DNA of 64,000 bases from NCBI GenBank assembly GCA_002315435.1, contig DCFW01000005.1:62001-126000 (forward strand). Direction: 5' to 3'. Position numbers and translations under genes: made by a program. The notes under the pieces were generated by a model. It was not told where the DNA came from, ran no database searches, and worked only from the letters and a program-made list of their open reading frames with translations. The DNA is from Bacteroidales bacterium UBA1794 (lineage in GTDB: Bacteria; Bacteroidota; Bacteroidia; Bacteroidales; Bacteroidaceae). Shown here piece by piece: positions 7,702 through 17,805 of the stretch; position 1 is the first letter of the stretch; each line of letters opens with the position of its first letter.

Positions 7702-10700
7702 ATGACGATTAGGTTAAATAAAGTAACAAGAGATTTGAATGTAGGAATTAAGACGGTTGTCGAGTTCCTACAAAAGAAAGGTTTTAATATAGAGGAGAAT
7801 CCAAATACAAAAATTTCTTCTGATCAATATGATTTACTTGTCAGCGAATTTAGTAATGACAAGAAAGAGCGTATTAAATCGGAAGAGTTTATTCATCAAC
7901 GCCAGAAAAAAGATAAAAATAAATCTTCTGTTTCAATTGGCGATACAGATGAAGAGGTAAATGATGAAGTGAAATCTTCGGCCCCAAATGAAAATGAAAT
8001 AAAGACGGTGATTCCTGATGAAGCGAAGCCTAAGTTTAAACCTGTAGGCAAAATTGATTTAGATAAGTATAATAAGAAAAGTCAAAAATCACCTGATCAT
8101 TCTACTAATAAGGACGAGAGTGTAAAGTCGAAAGATGTAGTTGCTAAAACGGAGAAGGTTGAGAAAATTGAACCGGTAATCACAGAATCGCAAAACAAAA
8201 TTAAAGAAAAGGTGAAGAGTGTTCACCCTGAAAAAAAGAGTGAAGAAAAAACGATTGATAATCAACCTGAAGCTATTGTTACAGAAAATAGACCTATCGT
8301 GAAAGAAGAGAAAATGAATCAACCCGGTAAGGATGCTACTAATAAAGTGAGTGTCAATAAAAAGGAATCTGCCGAGAAGGCTGAGGGATTGGTGAAACAT
8401 GAGGATGGCATTTTTACCATTCGCCCAACAGAACACATTCAAAAGATTAATGTCATTGGTAAAATAGACCTTTCACAAATTAATCAGTCTACTCGTCCTA
8501 AAAAGAAATCAAAGGAAGAGAAACGCAAAGAACGCGAAGACAAAGAACGTGTGCGTCAAGATCAACGTAAGCAGATGAAAGATTCGATTCTGCGTGAAAT
8601 ACGGGCCAAAGATGGTAAACCTACCATTGGCGAAAAAGCACCGGAAAAGGACGCTGCTAATAATGATGCGTTAAAGAAAAAGAAGCGAAGTCGTATAAAT
8701 AAAGAGCGTGTTGATATAAATTCCGTATCCAATTCGTCTTCCGCTAATAATGGAAAGAGCAATGGTAATGGTAATGGTAATGGTAATAGAAGCGCCAATA
8801 CAAATGCCAATAGAACAGGAGCCCCTAGAATCGGAGCACCAAGTAAGCCTGGGGCCCCTAATAGTAATAGACCTGGACCTAGATTTGGAAGAAGCAATAG
8901 TAACAATAATAATCGTCCTAAGAAAGCTTTTGTGAAAGCCGAAGTTAGTGATGAAGATGTTGCAAAACAAGTAAAAGAAACTTTAGCTCGATTAACCAAC
9001 AAGGGAAAGAACAAAACTTCGAAGTATCGTAAAGAGAAACGTGGTATTGCTCAAAACCGAGAACGTGAGTTGGAAAGAGATGAACAGAAAGACAGTAAAA
9101 TAATCAAACTTACTGAATTCGTTACAGCCAATGAGCTTGCAAGCATGATGGATGTATCTGTTACAAAAATTATTGCTACTTGTATGAGTATCGGTATGAT
9201 GGTTTCAATTAACCAACGATTGGATGCTGAAACCATTAATATGGTTACTGAAGAATTTGGTTTTAAGACTGAATTTGTAAGTGCCGAAGTTGCTCAAGCT
9301 ATTGTTGAAGAAGACGATAAAACAGAAGATTTAGTTTCGCGTCCTCCTATTGTAACGGTAATGGGACACGTTGACCACGGTAAAACATCACTGCTTGACT
9401 ACATTCGTAGTGCAAACGTGATTGCAGGTGAAGCAGGTGGTATCACTCAGCATATTGGAGCTTATAATGTAACATTGGATAGTGGTCGTCATATCACATT
9501 CCTTGATACTCCGGGACATGAGGCCTTCACGGCTATGCGTGCTCGTGGAGCTCAAGTAACGGATATCGCCATTATTATAGTTGCTGCTGATGATGATGTA
9601 ATGCCACAGACAAAGGAGGCAATCAATCATGCTGCTGCTGCTGGTGTACCAATCGTATTTGCAATTAATAAAATTGATAAACCTACTGCTAATGCAGACA
9701 AGATAAAAGAGGCTTTGTCTAGTATGAATTATCTTGTTGAAGAATGGGGTGGTAAGTATCAATCACAAGATATTTCAGCTAAAAAAGGTATTGGTGTAAA
9801 AGATTTACTTGATAAAGTGTTGCTTGAGGCAGATATGCTTGAGCTGAAAGCCAATCCAAGTAGAAAAGCAACCGGATCAGTTATTGAATCGTCTTTGGAT
9901 AAAGGACGTGGATATGTGGCTACTGTGTTGGTTTCTAATGGAACATTAAAGGTAGGTGATATAGTTTTGGCCGGGACAAGTTTTGGTCGTGTAAAGGCTA
10001 TGTTTAATGAACGCAATCAACGCATTCAACAAGCAGCCCCTTCTGAACCGGCTCTTATCTTAGGTTTAGACGGTGCTCCTCAGGCTGGTGATGTATTCCA
10101 TGTATTTGATACAGACCAAGAGGCTAGAGAAATTGCTAACAAGCGTGAACAATTACAGCGTGAACAAGGTTTACGTACTCAGAAGCTGCTTACTCTTGAT
10201 GAAGTGGGTCGTAGAATTGCACTAGGAAATTTCCAAGAATTGAACATTATAGTCAAGGGAGATGTTGATGGTTCTATAGAGGCATTAAGTGATTCACTGA
10301 TTAAGTTGTCAACCCCGCAGATACAAATTAATGTGATTCACAAAGCTGTTGGTCAGATTTCAGAATCTGATGTCAGTTTGGCTGCTGCTTCGGATGCCAT
10401 TATTATTGGTTTCCAAGTACGTCCATCTGCAATGGCTCGTCGATTAGCCGATCAGGAAGGTGTGGACATCCGCCTCTATTCTGTAATCTATTCGGCTATC
10501 GAAGAAGTTAAGTCAGCAATGGAAGGTATGCTGGCACCTGAAATGAGAGAGCAAGTTACATCCACAATCGAAGTACGTGAGGTTTATCACATAAGTAAGA
10601 TTGGAACTGTAGCCGGAGCTATTGTCAAGGAAGGTAAGGCTAAACGCTCTGATAGAGCTCGTTTGATTCGCGACGGTATCGTGATATTCACGGGTCAGAT

Positions 10701-10845
10701 CAATGCTTTGAAGAGGTTTAAGGATGATGTGAAAGAAGTACCGGTTAACTTTGAGTGTGGTATCAGTTTGGTCAACTGCAGTGATATTCTGGAAGGTGAC
10801 TTGATTGAAACATATGATGAGGTAGCGGTAAAGCAAAAGTTATAA
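7702..10845 (+). CDS. infB: Translation initiation factor IF-2
   Basis: The 1047-residue GTPase brings initiator tRNA to the 30S subunit. A long N-terminal extension (about 450 residues) is rich in Lys, Glu, Asn and Pro and includes an Asn-Gly repeat and a Gly/Pro/Asn-rich stretch. The IF2_N domain follows, then the G domain with GHVDHGKTS from residue 555, DTPGHE from 602 and NKID near 656, and domains II-IV with [14 protein letters not shown] and the C-terminal barrel. The extension length is typical for Bacteroides. It is the last gene of the rimP operon and is followed by a hairpin terminator. Confidence 0.96.
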   Translation: MTIRLNKVTRDLNVGIKTVVEFLQKKGFNIEENPNTKISSDQYDLLVSEFSNDKKERIKSEEFIHQRQKKDKNKSSVSIGDTDEEVNDEVKSSAPNENEIKTVIPDEAKPKFKPVGKIDLDKYNKKSQKSPDHSTNKDESVKSKDVVAKTEKVEKIEPVITESQNKIKEKVKSVHPEKKSEEKTIDNQPEAIVTENRPIVKEEKMNQPGKDATNKVSVNKKESAEKAEGLVKHEDGIFTIRPTEHIQKINVIGKIDLSQINQSTRPKKKSKEEKRKEREDKERVRQDQRKQMKDSILREIRAKDGKPTIGEKAPEKDAANNDALKKKKRSRINKERVDINSVSNSSSANNGKSNGNGNGNGNRSANTNANRTGAPRIGAPSKPGAPNSNRPGPRFGRSNSNNNNRPKKAFVKAEVSDEDVAKQVKETLARLTNKGKNKTSKYRKEKRGIAQNRERELERDEQKDSKIIKLTEFVTANELASMMDVSVTKIIATCMSIGMMVSINQRLDAETINMVTEEFGFKTEFVSAEVAQAIVEEDDKTEDLVSRPPIVTVMGHVDHGKTSLLDYIRSANVIAGEAGGITQHIGAYNVTLDSGRHITFLDTPGHEAFTAMRARGAQVTDIAIIIVAADDDVMPQTKEAINHAAAAGVPIVFAINKIDKPTANADKIKEALSSMNYLVEEWGGKYQSQDISAKKGIGVKDLLDKVLLEADMLELKANPSRKATGSVIESSLDKGRGYVATVLVSNGTLKVGDIVLAGTSFGRVKAMFNERNQRIQQAAPSEPALILGLDGAPQAGDVFHVFDTDQEAREIANKREQLQREQGLRTQKLLTLDEVGRRIALGNFQELNIIVKGDVDGSIEALSDSLIKLSTPQIQINVIHKAVGQISESDVSLAAASDAIIIGFQVRPSAMARRLADQEGVDIRLYSVIYSAIEEVKSAMEGMLAPEMREQVTSTIEVREVYHISKIGTVAGAIVKEGKAKRSDRARLIRDGIVIFTGQINALKRFKDDVKEVPVNFECGISLVNCSDILEGDLIETYDEVAVKQKL
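8761..8784 (+). repeat. Hexanucleotide microsatellite inside infB
   Basis: Four perfect AATGGT units encode Asn-Gly repeats in the disordered IF-2 linker. Loss or gain of a unit would keep the reading frame. Confidence 0.85.
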
Positions 10846-10870
10846 ACGTAAGTACGTAAAATTTATATAG

Positions 10871-10928
10871 GCGGGGCGCAGAGTTGAATATTTTTGACTC
10901 CGTGGCTCCGCTTTCTATTTTTTACTCT
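10871..10928 (+). terminator. Terminator after infB
   Basis: A GC-rich imperfect stem (GCGGGGC at 10871 with GCTCCGC ending at 10911, plus an inner AGAGT/ACTCC stretch) is followed by a T-rich tract to about 10928. It separates the infB and suf transcripts. Confidence 0.75.
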
Positions 10929-10945
10929 TTTAATAATATATTGAG

Positions 10946-12406
10946 ATGAATGAACAGGAAGATGCAAACAAATTAATAAAAGAGGTAACTCAGGAGAAAT
11001 ATAAGTATGGTTTCACTACCGATGTGGATACCGATATTATTCCGAAAGGACTTAATGAAGATGTTATTCGCCTGATCTCTTTCAAAAAGCAAGAACCTGA
11101 TTGGTTGTTGCAATTACGCTTGGATGCATTTCGCTATTGGGAAACGATGAAGATGCCGCATTGGGCGCATCTGCGTATTCCGGAGATTGATTTCCAAGCT
11201 ATTTCTTATTATGCTGATCCTACCAAAAAGAAAGTAGGCACGGCTAAAAGTAGAGACGATCTTGATCCTGAAATGGTGAAGACGTTTAATAAACTAGGTA
11301 TTCCATTGGAAGAACAGTTGGCACTCAGTGGCATGGCTGTTGATGCAGTGATGGATTCTGTATCGGTGAAGACTACTTATAAAGACACTTTGATGGAAAA
11401 AGGAATTATATTCTGTTCCATTAGTGAAGCAGTCCGTGAACACCCTGATTTGGTTCGAAAGTATTTAGGTTCAGTAGTTCCTTATCGTGATAATTATTTC
11501 GCAGCTCTTAATTCAGCTGTATTCTCGGATGGATCTTTTGTCTATATCCCTAGTGGAGTACGTTGCCCTATGGAACTATCTACTTATTTCAGAATCAATG
11601 CACGTAATACCGGACAGTTCGAACGTACACTTATTGTGGCCGAAGATGATGCCTATGTAAGTTATCTTGAAGGCTGTACGGCTCCGATGCGTGATGAGAC
11701 ACAATTGCATGCTGCTATTGTGGAAATCTGTGTACATGAGAATGCTGAAGTAAAGTATTCAACCGTACAGAATTGGTATCCTGGCGATGAGAACGGTAAG
11801 GGCGGTGTATATAACTTCGTGACCAAACGTGCATTGTGCAAAGGAAATAACTCAAAGATATCATGGACACAGGTAGAAACCGGTTCGGCAATCACATGGA
11901 AATATCCAAGTTGTATATTGGCAGGTGACAATTCTGTAGGCGAGTTCTATTCAGTCGCTGTCACCAATAATTACCAACAAGCTGACACCGGTACGAAAAT
12001 GATACACTTGGGCAAGAACACTTCCAGTACGATTGTAAGTAAAGGTATTAGTGCCGGACATAGTCAAAACTCGTATCGTGGGTTAGTGAAGGTATCTGAA
12101 AAAGCCAATAATGCGCGTAACTACAGTCAGTGCGACAGTTTGTTGATGGGAGATAAATGTGGTGCTCACACATTTCCTTACATGGATATAAAGAATAATA
12201 CGGCAGTGGTTGAACATGAAGCTACCACTTCAAAGATAAATGAAGATCAGCTATTTTATTGCAACCAGAGAGGCATTTCTACAGAAGATGCTGTGGGATT
12301 GATTGTGAACGGATATGCAAAGGAAGTATTGAATAAACTACCGATGGAGTTTGCCGTTGAGGCTCAGAAACTATTGAGTGTTTCTCTTGAAGGCAGTGTC
12401 GGTTAA
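10946..12406 (+). CDS. sufB: Fe-S cluster assembly scaffold SufB
   Basis: The 486-residue protein is SufB, part of the SufBC2D scaffold on which sulfur and iron are assembled. Typical stretches are [57 protein letters not shown] and [20 protein letters not shown], and the C-terminal [24 protein letters not shown]. It is the first gene of sufB-sufC-sufD-sufS. No sufA/E/U or SufR gene lies within the cluster, and the short upstream gap shows no clear TAnnTTTG box. Confidence 0.96.
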   Translation: MNEQEDANKLIKEVTQEKYKYGFTTDVDTDIIPKGLNEDVIRLISFKKQEPDWLLQLRLDAFRYWETMKMPHWAHLRIPEIDFQAISYYADPTKKKVGTAKSRDDLDPEMVKTFNKLGIPLEEQLALSGMAVDAVMDSVSVKTTYKDTLMEKGIIFCSISEAVREHPDLVRKYLGSVVPYRDNYFAALNSAVFSDGSFVYIPSGVRCPMELSTYFRINARNTGQFERTLIVAEDDAYVSYLEGCTAPMRDETQLHAAIVEICVHENAEVKYSTVQNWYPGDENGKGGVYNFVTKRALCKGNNSKISWTQVETGSAITWKYPSCILAGDNSVGEFYSVAVTNNYQQADTGTKMIHLGKNTSSTIVSKGISAGHSQNSYRGLVKVSEKANNARNYSQCDSLLMGDKCGAHTFPYMDIKNNTAVVEHEATTSKINEDQLFYCNQRGISTEDAVGLIVNGYAKEVLNKLPMEFAVEAQKLLSVSLEGSVG

Positions 12407-12426
12407 TATAATAAATAGAGTAAAGT

Positions 12427-13185
12427 ATGTTAGAGATAAAAGATTTGCACGCAAGTGTAGAAGGAAAAGAAATATTGAAAGGAATCAACCTTACGGTAAA
12501 AGCCGGTGAGGTGCATGCTATAATGGGGCCAAATGGATCAGGCAAGAGTACATTGTCTTCTGTATTGGTTGGTGATCCTAAGTTTACGGTAACAAGCGGT
12601 AGTGTCACATTCAAGGGAAAAGATCTGTTGACTCTTTCTCCTGAGGACAGAAGCCATGAGGGAATCTTCCTTAGTTTCCAATATCCAGTAGAAATACCGG
12701 GTGTAAGTATGGTCAATTTTATGCGTGCTGCAGTCAATGAACATCGTAAATACAAAGGCTTGGAAGCACTTTCTGCTCCTGCTTTCTTGAAGCTCATGCG
12801 TGAAAGACGTGCAGTGGTGGAGATGGATAATAAGTTGGCTAACCGTTCAGTGAATGAAGGATTCAGTGGTGGTGAAAAGAAACGTAACGAGATTTTTCAG
12901 ATGGCTATGCTTGAACCGTGCCTTTCTATACTTGATGAGACCGATTCGGGACTTGACATTGATGCGTTGCGTATAGTTGCTGAGGGCGTGAACAAGCTGA
13001 AAGACCCTGCTAAAAGTACGATTGTAATTACACATTATCAACGTTTGCTTGACTATATCAAACCGGATATTGTGCATGTTCTATATAAAGGTCGTATTGT
13101 AAAGACTGCCGGACCTGAACTGGCTTTGGAGCTGGAGAAAAGAGGTTATGATTGGATTAAGGAAGAATTAGGAGAAGAAGTATGA
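12427..13185 (+). CDS. sufC: Fe-S cluster assembly ATPase SufC
   Basis: The 252-residue ABC-type ATPase drives conformational change in the SufBCD complex. It has Walker A GPNGSGKST (about residues 38-46), the Q-loop in LSFQYPVEIPG, the signature SGGEKKRNEIFQM, the Walker B SILDETDSGLDIDAL and a switch His in ITHYQR. It has no membrane segment. It lies 20 bases after sufB and overlaps sufD by 4 bases, matching the fixed stoichiometric assembly of the complex. Confidence 0.96.
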   Translation: MLEIKDLHASVEGKEILKGINLTVKAGEVHAIMGPNGSGKSTLSSVLVGDPKFTVTSGSVTFKGKDLLTLSPEDRSHEGIFLSFQYPVEIPGVSMVNFMRAAVNEHRKYKGLEALSAPAFLKLMRERRAVVEMDNKLANRSVNEGFSGGEKKRNEIFQMAMLEPCLSILDETDSGLDIDALRIVAEGVNKLKDPAKSTIVITHYQRLLDYIKPDIVHVLYKGRIVKTAGPELALELEKRGYDWIKEELGEEV

Positions 13186-14525
13186 GTGCCGCACAACAAT
13201 ATATCGATATCTTCCGGCAGACAAAGTCCATGATAAACAAGCATAGTGCACCCGTGTTGAATGCTTTGCGGGATGATGCTATGGCATGTTTTGAAAAAGC
13301 GGGACTGCCTACTAAGAAGATAGAACGATATAGATATATAGATATGGAGGCCATGTTTGCCCCCGATTATGGATTGAATTTGAATAAACTTGATATTCCC
13401 GTCAACCCGTATGATGTGTTCCATTGCGATGTGCCTAATATGAGTACATTGCTCTATTTCGTAGTGAACGATGCTTTTTATGACAAGTTGTTGCCTAAGG
13501 TGAAGTTGCCTGAAGGAGTCATCCTGGGATCTTTACGTCAAGCAGCTGAGAAGCATCCTGATTTGGTAAGCAAATACTACGGTAAGCTTGCCAAGATAGA
13601 GAATGAATCAGTCGTAGCATTGAATACAGCCTTTACACAGGATGGACTATTTATCTATGTTCCTAAGAATGTAAAGGTTGAAAAAACAGTTCAAGTCATT
13701 AATATTCTTCGTTCGGATGTAGACTTGATGGCGAATCGTCGGGTATTGATCGTACTTGAAGAAGGTGCTTCATTAGACATCTTGTTTTGTGATCATACAA
13801 TGGACGAGAACAATTTCTTGTCCACTCAGGTGATGGAAGTATATGCAGGGCCTAATTCGCATCTTGATTTGTATGAGCTTGAAGAAACAGGATTGAAGTC
13901 CCGTTGTGTCCGTAACATGTATGTTCGTCAAGAGGCCGACAGTAACGTGTTGCTTAACAATATGACTCTGTATAATGGCATGACCAGAAATACGACCGAA
14001 GTAAGCCTTGTTGGCGAAGGTGCCGAAATCGGAATGTATGGCATGGCTATCGAGGATAGAGAGCAATTGGTGGACAATAATACTTTTATTGATCATGTGG
14101 TCGGACGCTGCAGAAGTCGTGAACTATATAAATATGTACTTGATGACAGTAGTACGGGAGCGTTTGCTGGGAAAGTGCTAGTACGCCCGAATGCACAGAA
14201 GACCGATTCGCAACAAACGAACCGGGACCTTTGTATGACAAAGACAGCTCACATGTACACTCAACCCCAATTGGAAATTTATGCAGATGATGTGAAATGT
14301 GCTCATGGCGCAGCCGTCGGACAGCTCGATGAGAGTGCATTATTTTATATGCGCGCAAGAGGTATCGACGAACATGAAGCGCGTTTGTTGCTGATGTTTG
14401 CTTTTGTAAATGATGTGATAGATACGATCAATATTGATGTGTTGAAGGATCGCCTTCATCATTTGGTAGAGAAACGTTTCCGTAAAGAATTATCAGGTTG
14501 CGCCAGTTGTAAAATATGTAAATAA
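13182..14525 (+). CDS. sufD: Fe-S cluster assembly protein SufD
   Basis: The 447-residue protein is the SufB paralogue that pairs with SufB and SufC. The C-terminal core ends with QLEIYADDVKCAHGAAVGQLDESALFYMRARGID, the SufD signature, including the conserved H in CAHGA. The final residues SGCASCKICK hold three cysteines; such a tail is not needed for the fold and may be lineage specific. The ATGA overlap with sufC shows coupled translation, and sufS follows after 13 bases. Confidence 0.95.
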   Translation: MSAAQQYIDIFRQTKSMINKHSAPVLNALRDDAMACFEKAGLPTKKIERYRYIDMEAMFAPDYGLNLNKLDIPVNPYDVFHCDVPNMSTLLYFVVNDAFYDKLLPKVKLPEGVILGSLRQAAEKHPDLVSKYYGKLAKIENESVVALNTAFTQDGLFIYVPKNVKVEKTVQVINILRSDVDLMANRRVLIVLEEGASLDILFCDHTMDENNFLSTQVMEVYAGPNSHLDLYELEETGLKSRCVRNMYVRQEADSNVLLNNMTLYNGMTRNTTEVSLVGEGAEIGMYGMAIEDREQLVDNNTFIDHVVGRCRSRELYKYVLDDSSTGAFAGKVLVRPNAQKTDSQQTNRDLCMTKTAHMYTQPQLEIYADDVKCAHGAAVGQLDESALFYMRARGIDEHEARLLLMFAFVNDVIDTINIDVLKDRLHHLVEKRFRKELSGCASCKICK

Positions 14526-14538
14526 GGAGGGTTGTTAA

Positions 14539-15753
14539 ATGATAGATGTTGAAAAAATAAGAGCTGATTTCCCTATTCTTAGTCGTACCGTGTATGACAA
14601 ACCTTTGGTTTACTTTGATAATTCGGCTACAACTCAAAAGCCGCGTTGTGTGGTAGAGTCATTGGTCAACGAGTATTATTCAGTCAATGCCAATGTGCAT
14701 CGTGGTGTTCATTTCCTTTCGCAACAGGCAACTGAGCTGCATGAAGCTGCTCGCGAAACCGTACGTGCCTTTATTAATGCACGTTCAACCAATGAAATTG
14801 TGTTCACACGAGGTACTACAGAAAGTATAAACTTATTGGCGTATTCATTTGGCGAAGCATTCATGCAGGAGGGAGATGAAGTGATTCTGTCTGTCATGGA
14901 GCATCATAGCAATATAGTTCCTTGGCAAATTCTGGCTGCACGCAAAGGTATATCCATTAAGGTTATACCGATGAATGACAATGGCGAATTGCTGATGGAT
15001 GAATATAAGAAGCTGTTCTCCGAGAAAACGAAACTGGTCTCTGTTACTCATGTTTCCAATGTGTTGGGTACAGTGAATCCTGTCAAAGAGATCACTGCCA
15101 TTGCTCATGAACATAATGTCCCGGTATTGATTGACGGAGCTCAATCTGTTCCGCACATGACTGTAGATATGCAAGACCTCGATGCCGAGTTTTTTGCTTT
15201 CTCAGGGCATAAAGTGTATGGACCCACTGGTGTGGGCGTGCTTTATGGAAAGGAAGAATGGCTCAACAAACTACCTCCTTATCAAGGTGGTGGTGAAATG
15301 ATACAAAGTGTAAGCTTTGAGAAGACCGTATTCGAACAGGCACCTTTGAAGTTTGAAGCCGGTACGCCCGATTACATCGGCACGACAGGTTTAGCAAAGG
15401 CAATTGATTATGTAACGGCTATCGGCATGGATAACATTGCAGCCTATGAACATGAACTTACGGAATATGCAACCCGTCGCTTGAAAGACGTGGATGGTCT
15501 GCGTATCTTCGGCGAAGCAGAGCATAAGGGTAGTGTCATTTCATTCCTGGTCGGAAATATACATCATCTGGATATGGGAACATTGCTTGATCGTTTGGGC
15601 ATTGCAGTTCGTACCGGTCATCATTGTGCACAACCATTGATGATTCGTTTAGGAATAGAAGGTACGGTGCGTGCATCTTTCTCATTCTATAATACGAAAG
15701 AGGAAATAGATGCCCTTGTTGACGGTATCAAAAAGGTAAGCAAGATGTTTTGA
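14539..15753 (+). CDS. sufS: SufS-type cysteine desulfurase
   Basis: The 404-residue PLP enzyme takes sulfur from cysteine, giving alanine and a protein persulfide for the SufBCD scaffold. SGHKVYGPTG carries the PLP lysine (residue 225), ATTQKP and EHHSNIVPWQ line the cofactor site, and RTGHHCAQP holds the catalytic cysteine (residue 363) in the compact loop typical of group II (SufS) enzymes. A good ribosome-binding sequence (AAGGAGG) precedes the ATG. It ends the suf operon before a strong terminator. Confidence 0.96.
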   Translation: MIDVEKIRADFPILSRTVYDKPLVYFDNSATTQKPRCVVESLVNEYYSVNANVHRGVHFLSQQATELHEAARETVRAFINARSTNEIVFTRGTTESINLLAYSFGEAFMQEGDEVILSVMEHHSNIVPWQILAARKGISIKVIPMNDNGELLMDEYKKLFSEKTKLVSVTHVSNVLGTVNPVKEITAIAHEHNVPVLIDGAQSVPHMTVDMQDLDAEFFAFSGHKVYGPTGVGVLYGKEEWLNKLPPYQGGGEMIQSVSFEKTVFEQAPLKFEAGTPDYIGTTGLAKAIDYVTAIGMDNIAAYEHELTEYATRRLKDVDGLRIFGEAEHKGSVISFLVGNIHHLDMGTLLDRLGIAVRTGHHCAQPLMIRLGIEGTVRASFSFYNTKEEIDALVDGIKKVSKMF

Positions 15754-15774
15754 ACCATCATATATAATTATATA

Positions 15775-15815
15775 AAAGAAAGCTTTCATCCTATTCGATG
15801 GAAGCTTTCTTTTTG
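15775..15815 (+). terminator. Terminator of the suf operon
   Basis: A 16-base stem (15775-15790 with 15797-15812, one wobble pair) with a 6-base loop runs into a T tract. Confidence 0.88.
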
Positions 15816-15883
15816 CCTAAATGTCCTTGAGACTTTTCCAAATCTTACCATTGATTTTTCTGAAACAATTATAGCAAAAGAAC

Positions 15884-15973
15884 TTTTAACCTTCGTAAAA
15901 CTTAAGTTTAACCATTGATAAACTTAAGTTTTACGAAGGTTAAATTTAAGTTTAACAAAGGTAAAACATAAAA
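15884..15973. repeat. 22-base tandem repeat array A, containing a 26-base perfect inverted repeat
   Basis: Three consecutive 22-base units start at 15901, 15923 and 15945, built on the core CTTAAGTTTAAC, a variable pentamer and GTAAAA-like flanks. A partial unit precedes them and CATAAAA closes the array. Within it, 15885-15910 and 15919-15944 are perfect inverted complements around an 8-base loop. The same unit family occurs at 33956-34050. The rest of the 390-base sufS-rnhB gap holds a terminator, a hairpin and the rnhB promoter. Confidence 0.85.
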
Positions 15974-16027
15974 GCCAAATAATTGAGTTCATGTAAACCA
16001 TTGAATGTGTTGATGTTTTGCCTGTTA

Positions 16028-16084
16028 TTTGCAGAAACATAGTTCTTGTTCGCCGAAGAGGATCATCAAAACCTTTTCGGCGAA
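16028..16084. other. TTTGCAGAAACA motif plus hairpin upstream of rnhB
   Basis: TTTGCAGAAACA (16028-16039) is followed by CTTGTTCGCCG (16045-16055). A 13-base hairpin with one wobble pair spans 16049-16061 and 16072-16084, with no T tract. The 12-base and 11-base words also occur inside the invertible segment near 56.1 kb. Role unknown. Confidence 0.6.
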
Positions 16085-16102
16085 TAATATTTATCAGATG
16101 TG

Positions 16103-16133
16103 TTGGTTGATATATTCCTTATTCCTAATTTTG
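16103..16133 (+). promoter_or_regulatory. Promoter of rnhB
   Basis: TTGG at 16103-16106 and TAATTTTG at 16126-16133 are 19 bases apart. The -7 box is only 11 bases from the ATG at 16145, so the leader would be very short. Confidence 0.65.
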
Positions 16134-16144
16134 TCATAAAAAAG

Positions 16145-16753
16145 ATGTTGTTACCTTATCTGAATAAAGATTTAGTTGAGGCCGGATGTGATGAGGCCGG
16201 CAGAGGATGTCTGGCCGGTTCGGTATACGCTGCAGCAGTTATATTGCCTAAAGACTTTAAGAATGAATTATTGAATGATTCCAAACAACTTACCGAGAAG
16301 CAGAGATATGGATTGCGGGAAGTTATTTTAAAAGAAGCTTTGGCATGGGCAGTGGGAGTGGTTTCTTCTGAAGAAATAGACGATATAAATATACTGAACG
16401 CAAGTATTCTGGCAATGCATCGTGCGGTAGATCAATTAAAGATGCGTCCCGAATTCCTTTTGATAGATGGCAACCGCTTCAAGCCTTATAAAGAGGTTCC
16501 TCATCAAACGATTGTTAAAGGTGATGGCAAATACATGTCAATTGCGGCCGCAAGTATCTTGGCGAAAACTTATCGAGATGATTACATGAAGGAGCTGGAT
16601 AAGTTGCATCCCCAATACGATTGGAAAAACAATAAAGGGTATCCTACAAAGAAGCATCGCGAAGCCATTCGTCAATACGGAACAACGGAGGTGCATCGTA
16701 TGACATTCAATTTATTGGGAGATAAGCAGCTGAAACTGCCCTTTGATCATTAA
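16145..16753 (+). CDS. rnhB: Ribonuclease HII
   Basis: The 202-residue protein removes ribonucleotides and RNA from RNA-DNA hybrids. The opening [22 protein letters not shown] contains the first catalytic Asp and Glu; LLIDGNRF and [21 protein letters not shown] carry the other acidic and conserved residues. The open frame reaches back to 16100, but the ATG at 16145 gives the usual family start, and the -7 box at 16126 lies within the longer frame, excluding it. The stop is one base from the stop of the convergent corA-like gene, with no terminator between them. Confidence 0.95.
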   Translation: MLLPYLNKDLVEAGCDEAGRGCLAGSVYAAAVILPKDFKNELLNDSKQLTEKQRYGLREVILKEALAWAVGVVSSEEIDDINILNASILAMHRAVDQLKMRPEFLLIDGNRFKPYKEVPHQTIVKGDGKYMSIAAASILAKTYRDDYMKELDKLHPQYDWKNNKGYPTKKHREAIRQYGTTEVHRMTFNLLGDKQLKLPFDH

Positions 16754-16754
16754 C

Positions 16755-17681
16755 TTAAAACCATCGAATCTTCTTGAGAATGATAAAGGCTAGAGCCGAT
16801 AATCCTAAAGCGAAAAAGCAGACAATGGTAAATCCGTTTGTCACTTGTTCAAAATGATTCCTTACATTCATCCCATATAAACTGGCAATTAACGTAGGGA
16901 TCATCAATATAAGTGATACACTGGTCATACGTTTCATGATGGTGTTTACGTTGTTTGAAATGATAGAACCCAACGCATTCATCGTACTATTTAAAATGTC
17001 GGTGTATATGTTTACGGTATTATGAGCTTGTCGAGTCTCTGTTTCAACATCTTCAAGTAAATCCATATCTATATATTTCGGCTCGCGAAAGATTGTTCGC
17101 AATTTACTCATCACCACTTCATTTCCACGTATACTGGTGTTGAAGAAGACTAAGCTTTGATCCAGTTTCATCAAACTAAGCAAATCTTCATTACGGATAC
17201 TGCTGTTGAATTCCTTTTGAGCTTTAATAATCTGATTGTTGATTTGCTTTAGATACTTAAGGAACCATACGGCAGACGAAAGGAAGAATCGAAGTATGAG
17301 GTCACTTTCATTACGTATCTCAATGTTTTTGCGTTGAGAGAAAAGAATGAAGTCCGGTATCATTTCTGTTTCATAATAGCATACCGAGATGATAATGTCT
17401 TTGCGTGATATCACGCCTAAAGGCACTGTCACAAAAGGAGTATCACGGATCTTACTAATAATAGGTATACGGATGATAGTCAACAACCATCCATCTTCAA
17501 GGTCGGTACGAGGTCGCTCATCCACATCGGATATATCATTGAGAAAGGACTCCGGTACGCCAATCACATCAGTTAAATATTTAAAATCTTCTGCGTCGGG
17601 ACATACTACATTGATCCAACAGTCTTTATTACTCTCTTCTGCCTCAATGAAACCTTTGCTGCATATTAAGAACTTCCTCAT
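16755..17681 (-). CDS. CorA-family divalent cation transporter
   Basis: The 308-residue protein has the CorA layout: a long cytoplasmic alpha/beta domain and helix, then two C-terminal membrane segments (SVSLILMIPTLIASLYGMNV and TIVCFFALGLSALAFIILK). YGMNV contains the GMN selectivity motif at the end of the first segment, so it carries Mg2+ or a related divalent metal. The start at 17681 is chosen because AGGAGAGA stands just upstream; an in-frame upstream codon would add eight residues. It converges on rnhB. Confidence 0.9.
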   Translation of the reverse strand: MRKFLICSKGFIEAEESNKDCWINVVCPDAEDFKYLTDVIGVPESFLNDISDVDERPRTDLEDGWLLTIIRIPIISKIRDTPFVTVPLGVISRKDIIISVCYYETEMIPDFILFSQRKNIEIRNESDLILRFFLSSAVWFLKYLKQINNQIIKAQKEFNSSIRNEDLLSLMKLDQSLVFFNTSIRGNEVVMSKLRTIFREPKYIDMDLLEDVETETRQAHNTVNIYTDILNSTMNALGSIISNNVNTIMKRMTSVSLILMIPTLIASLYGMNVRNHFEQVTNGFTIVCFFALGLSALAFIILKKIRWF

Positions 17682-17755
17682 ACAATCTCTCCTTTCATTC
17701 TGCAAAAGTACTTAAATCATCTATAAAATGATTCTATTTCATGTAAAGTTTTTTG

Positions 17756-17763
17756 TAACTTTG
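17756..17763 (+). promoter_or_regulatory. -7 box of gpmI
   Basis: TAACTTTG matches TAnnTTTG, 43 bases before the gpmI ATG. No convincing -33 box is visible. Confidence 0.55.
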
Positions 17764-17805
17764 CGACGAAAATAAGAACGGAAATAAATTTAATTATAAA
17801 ATATT

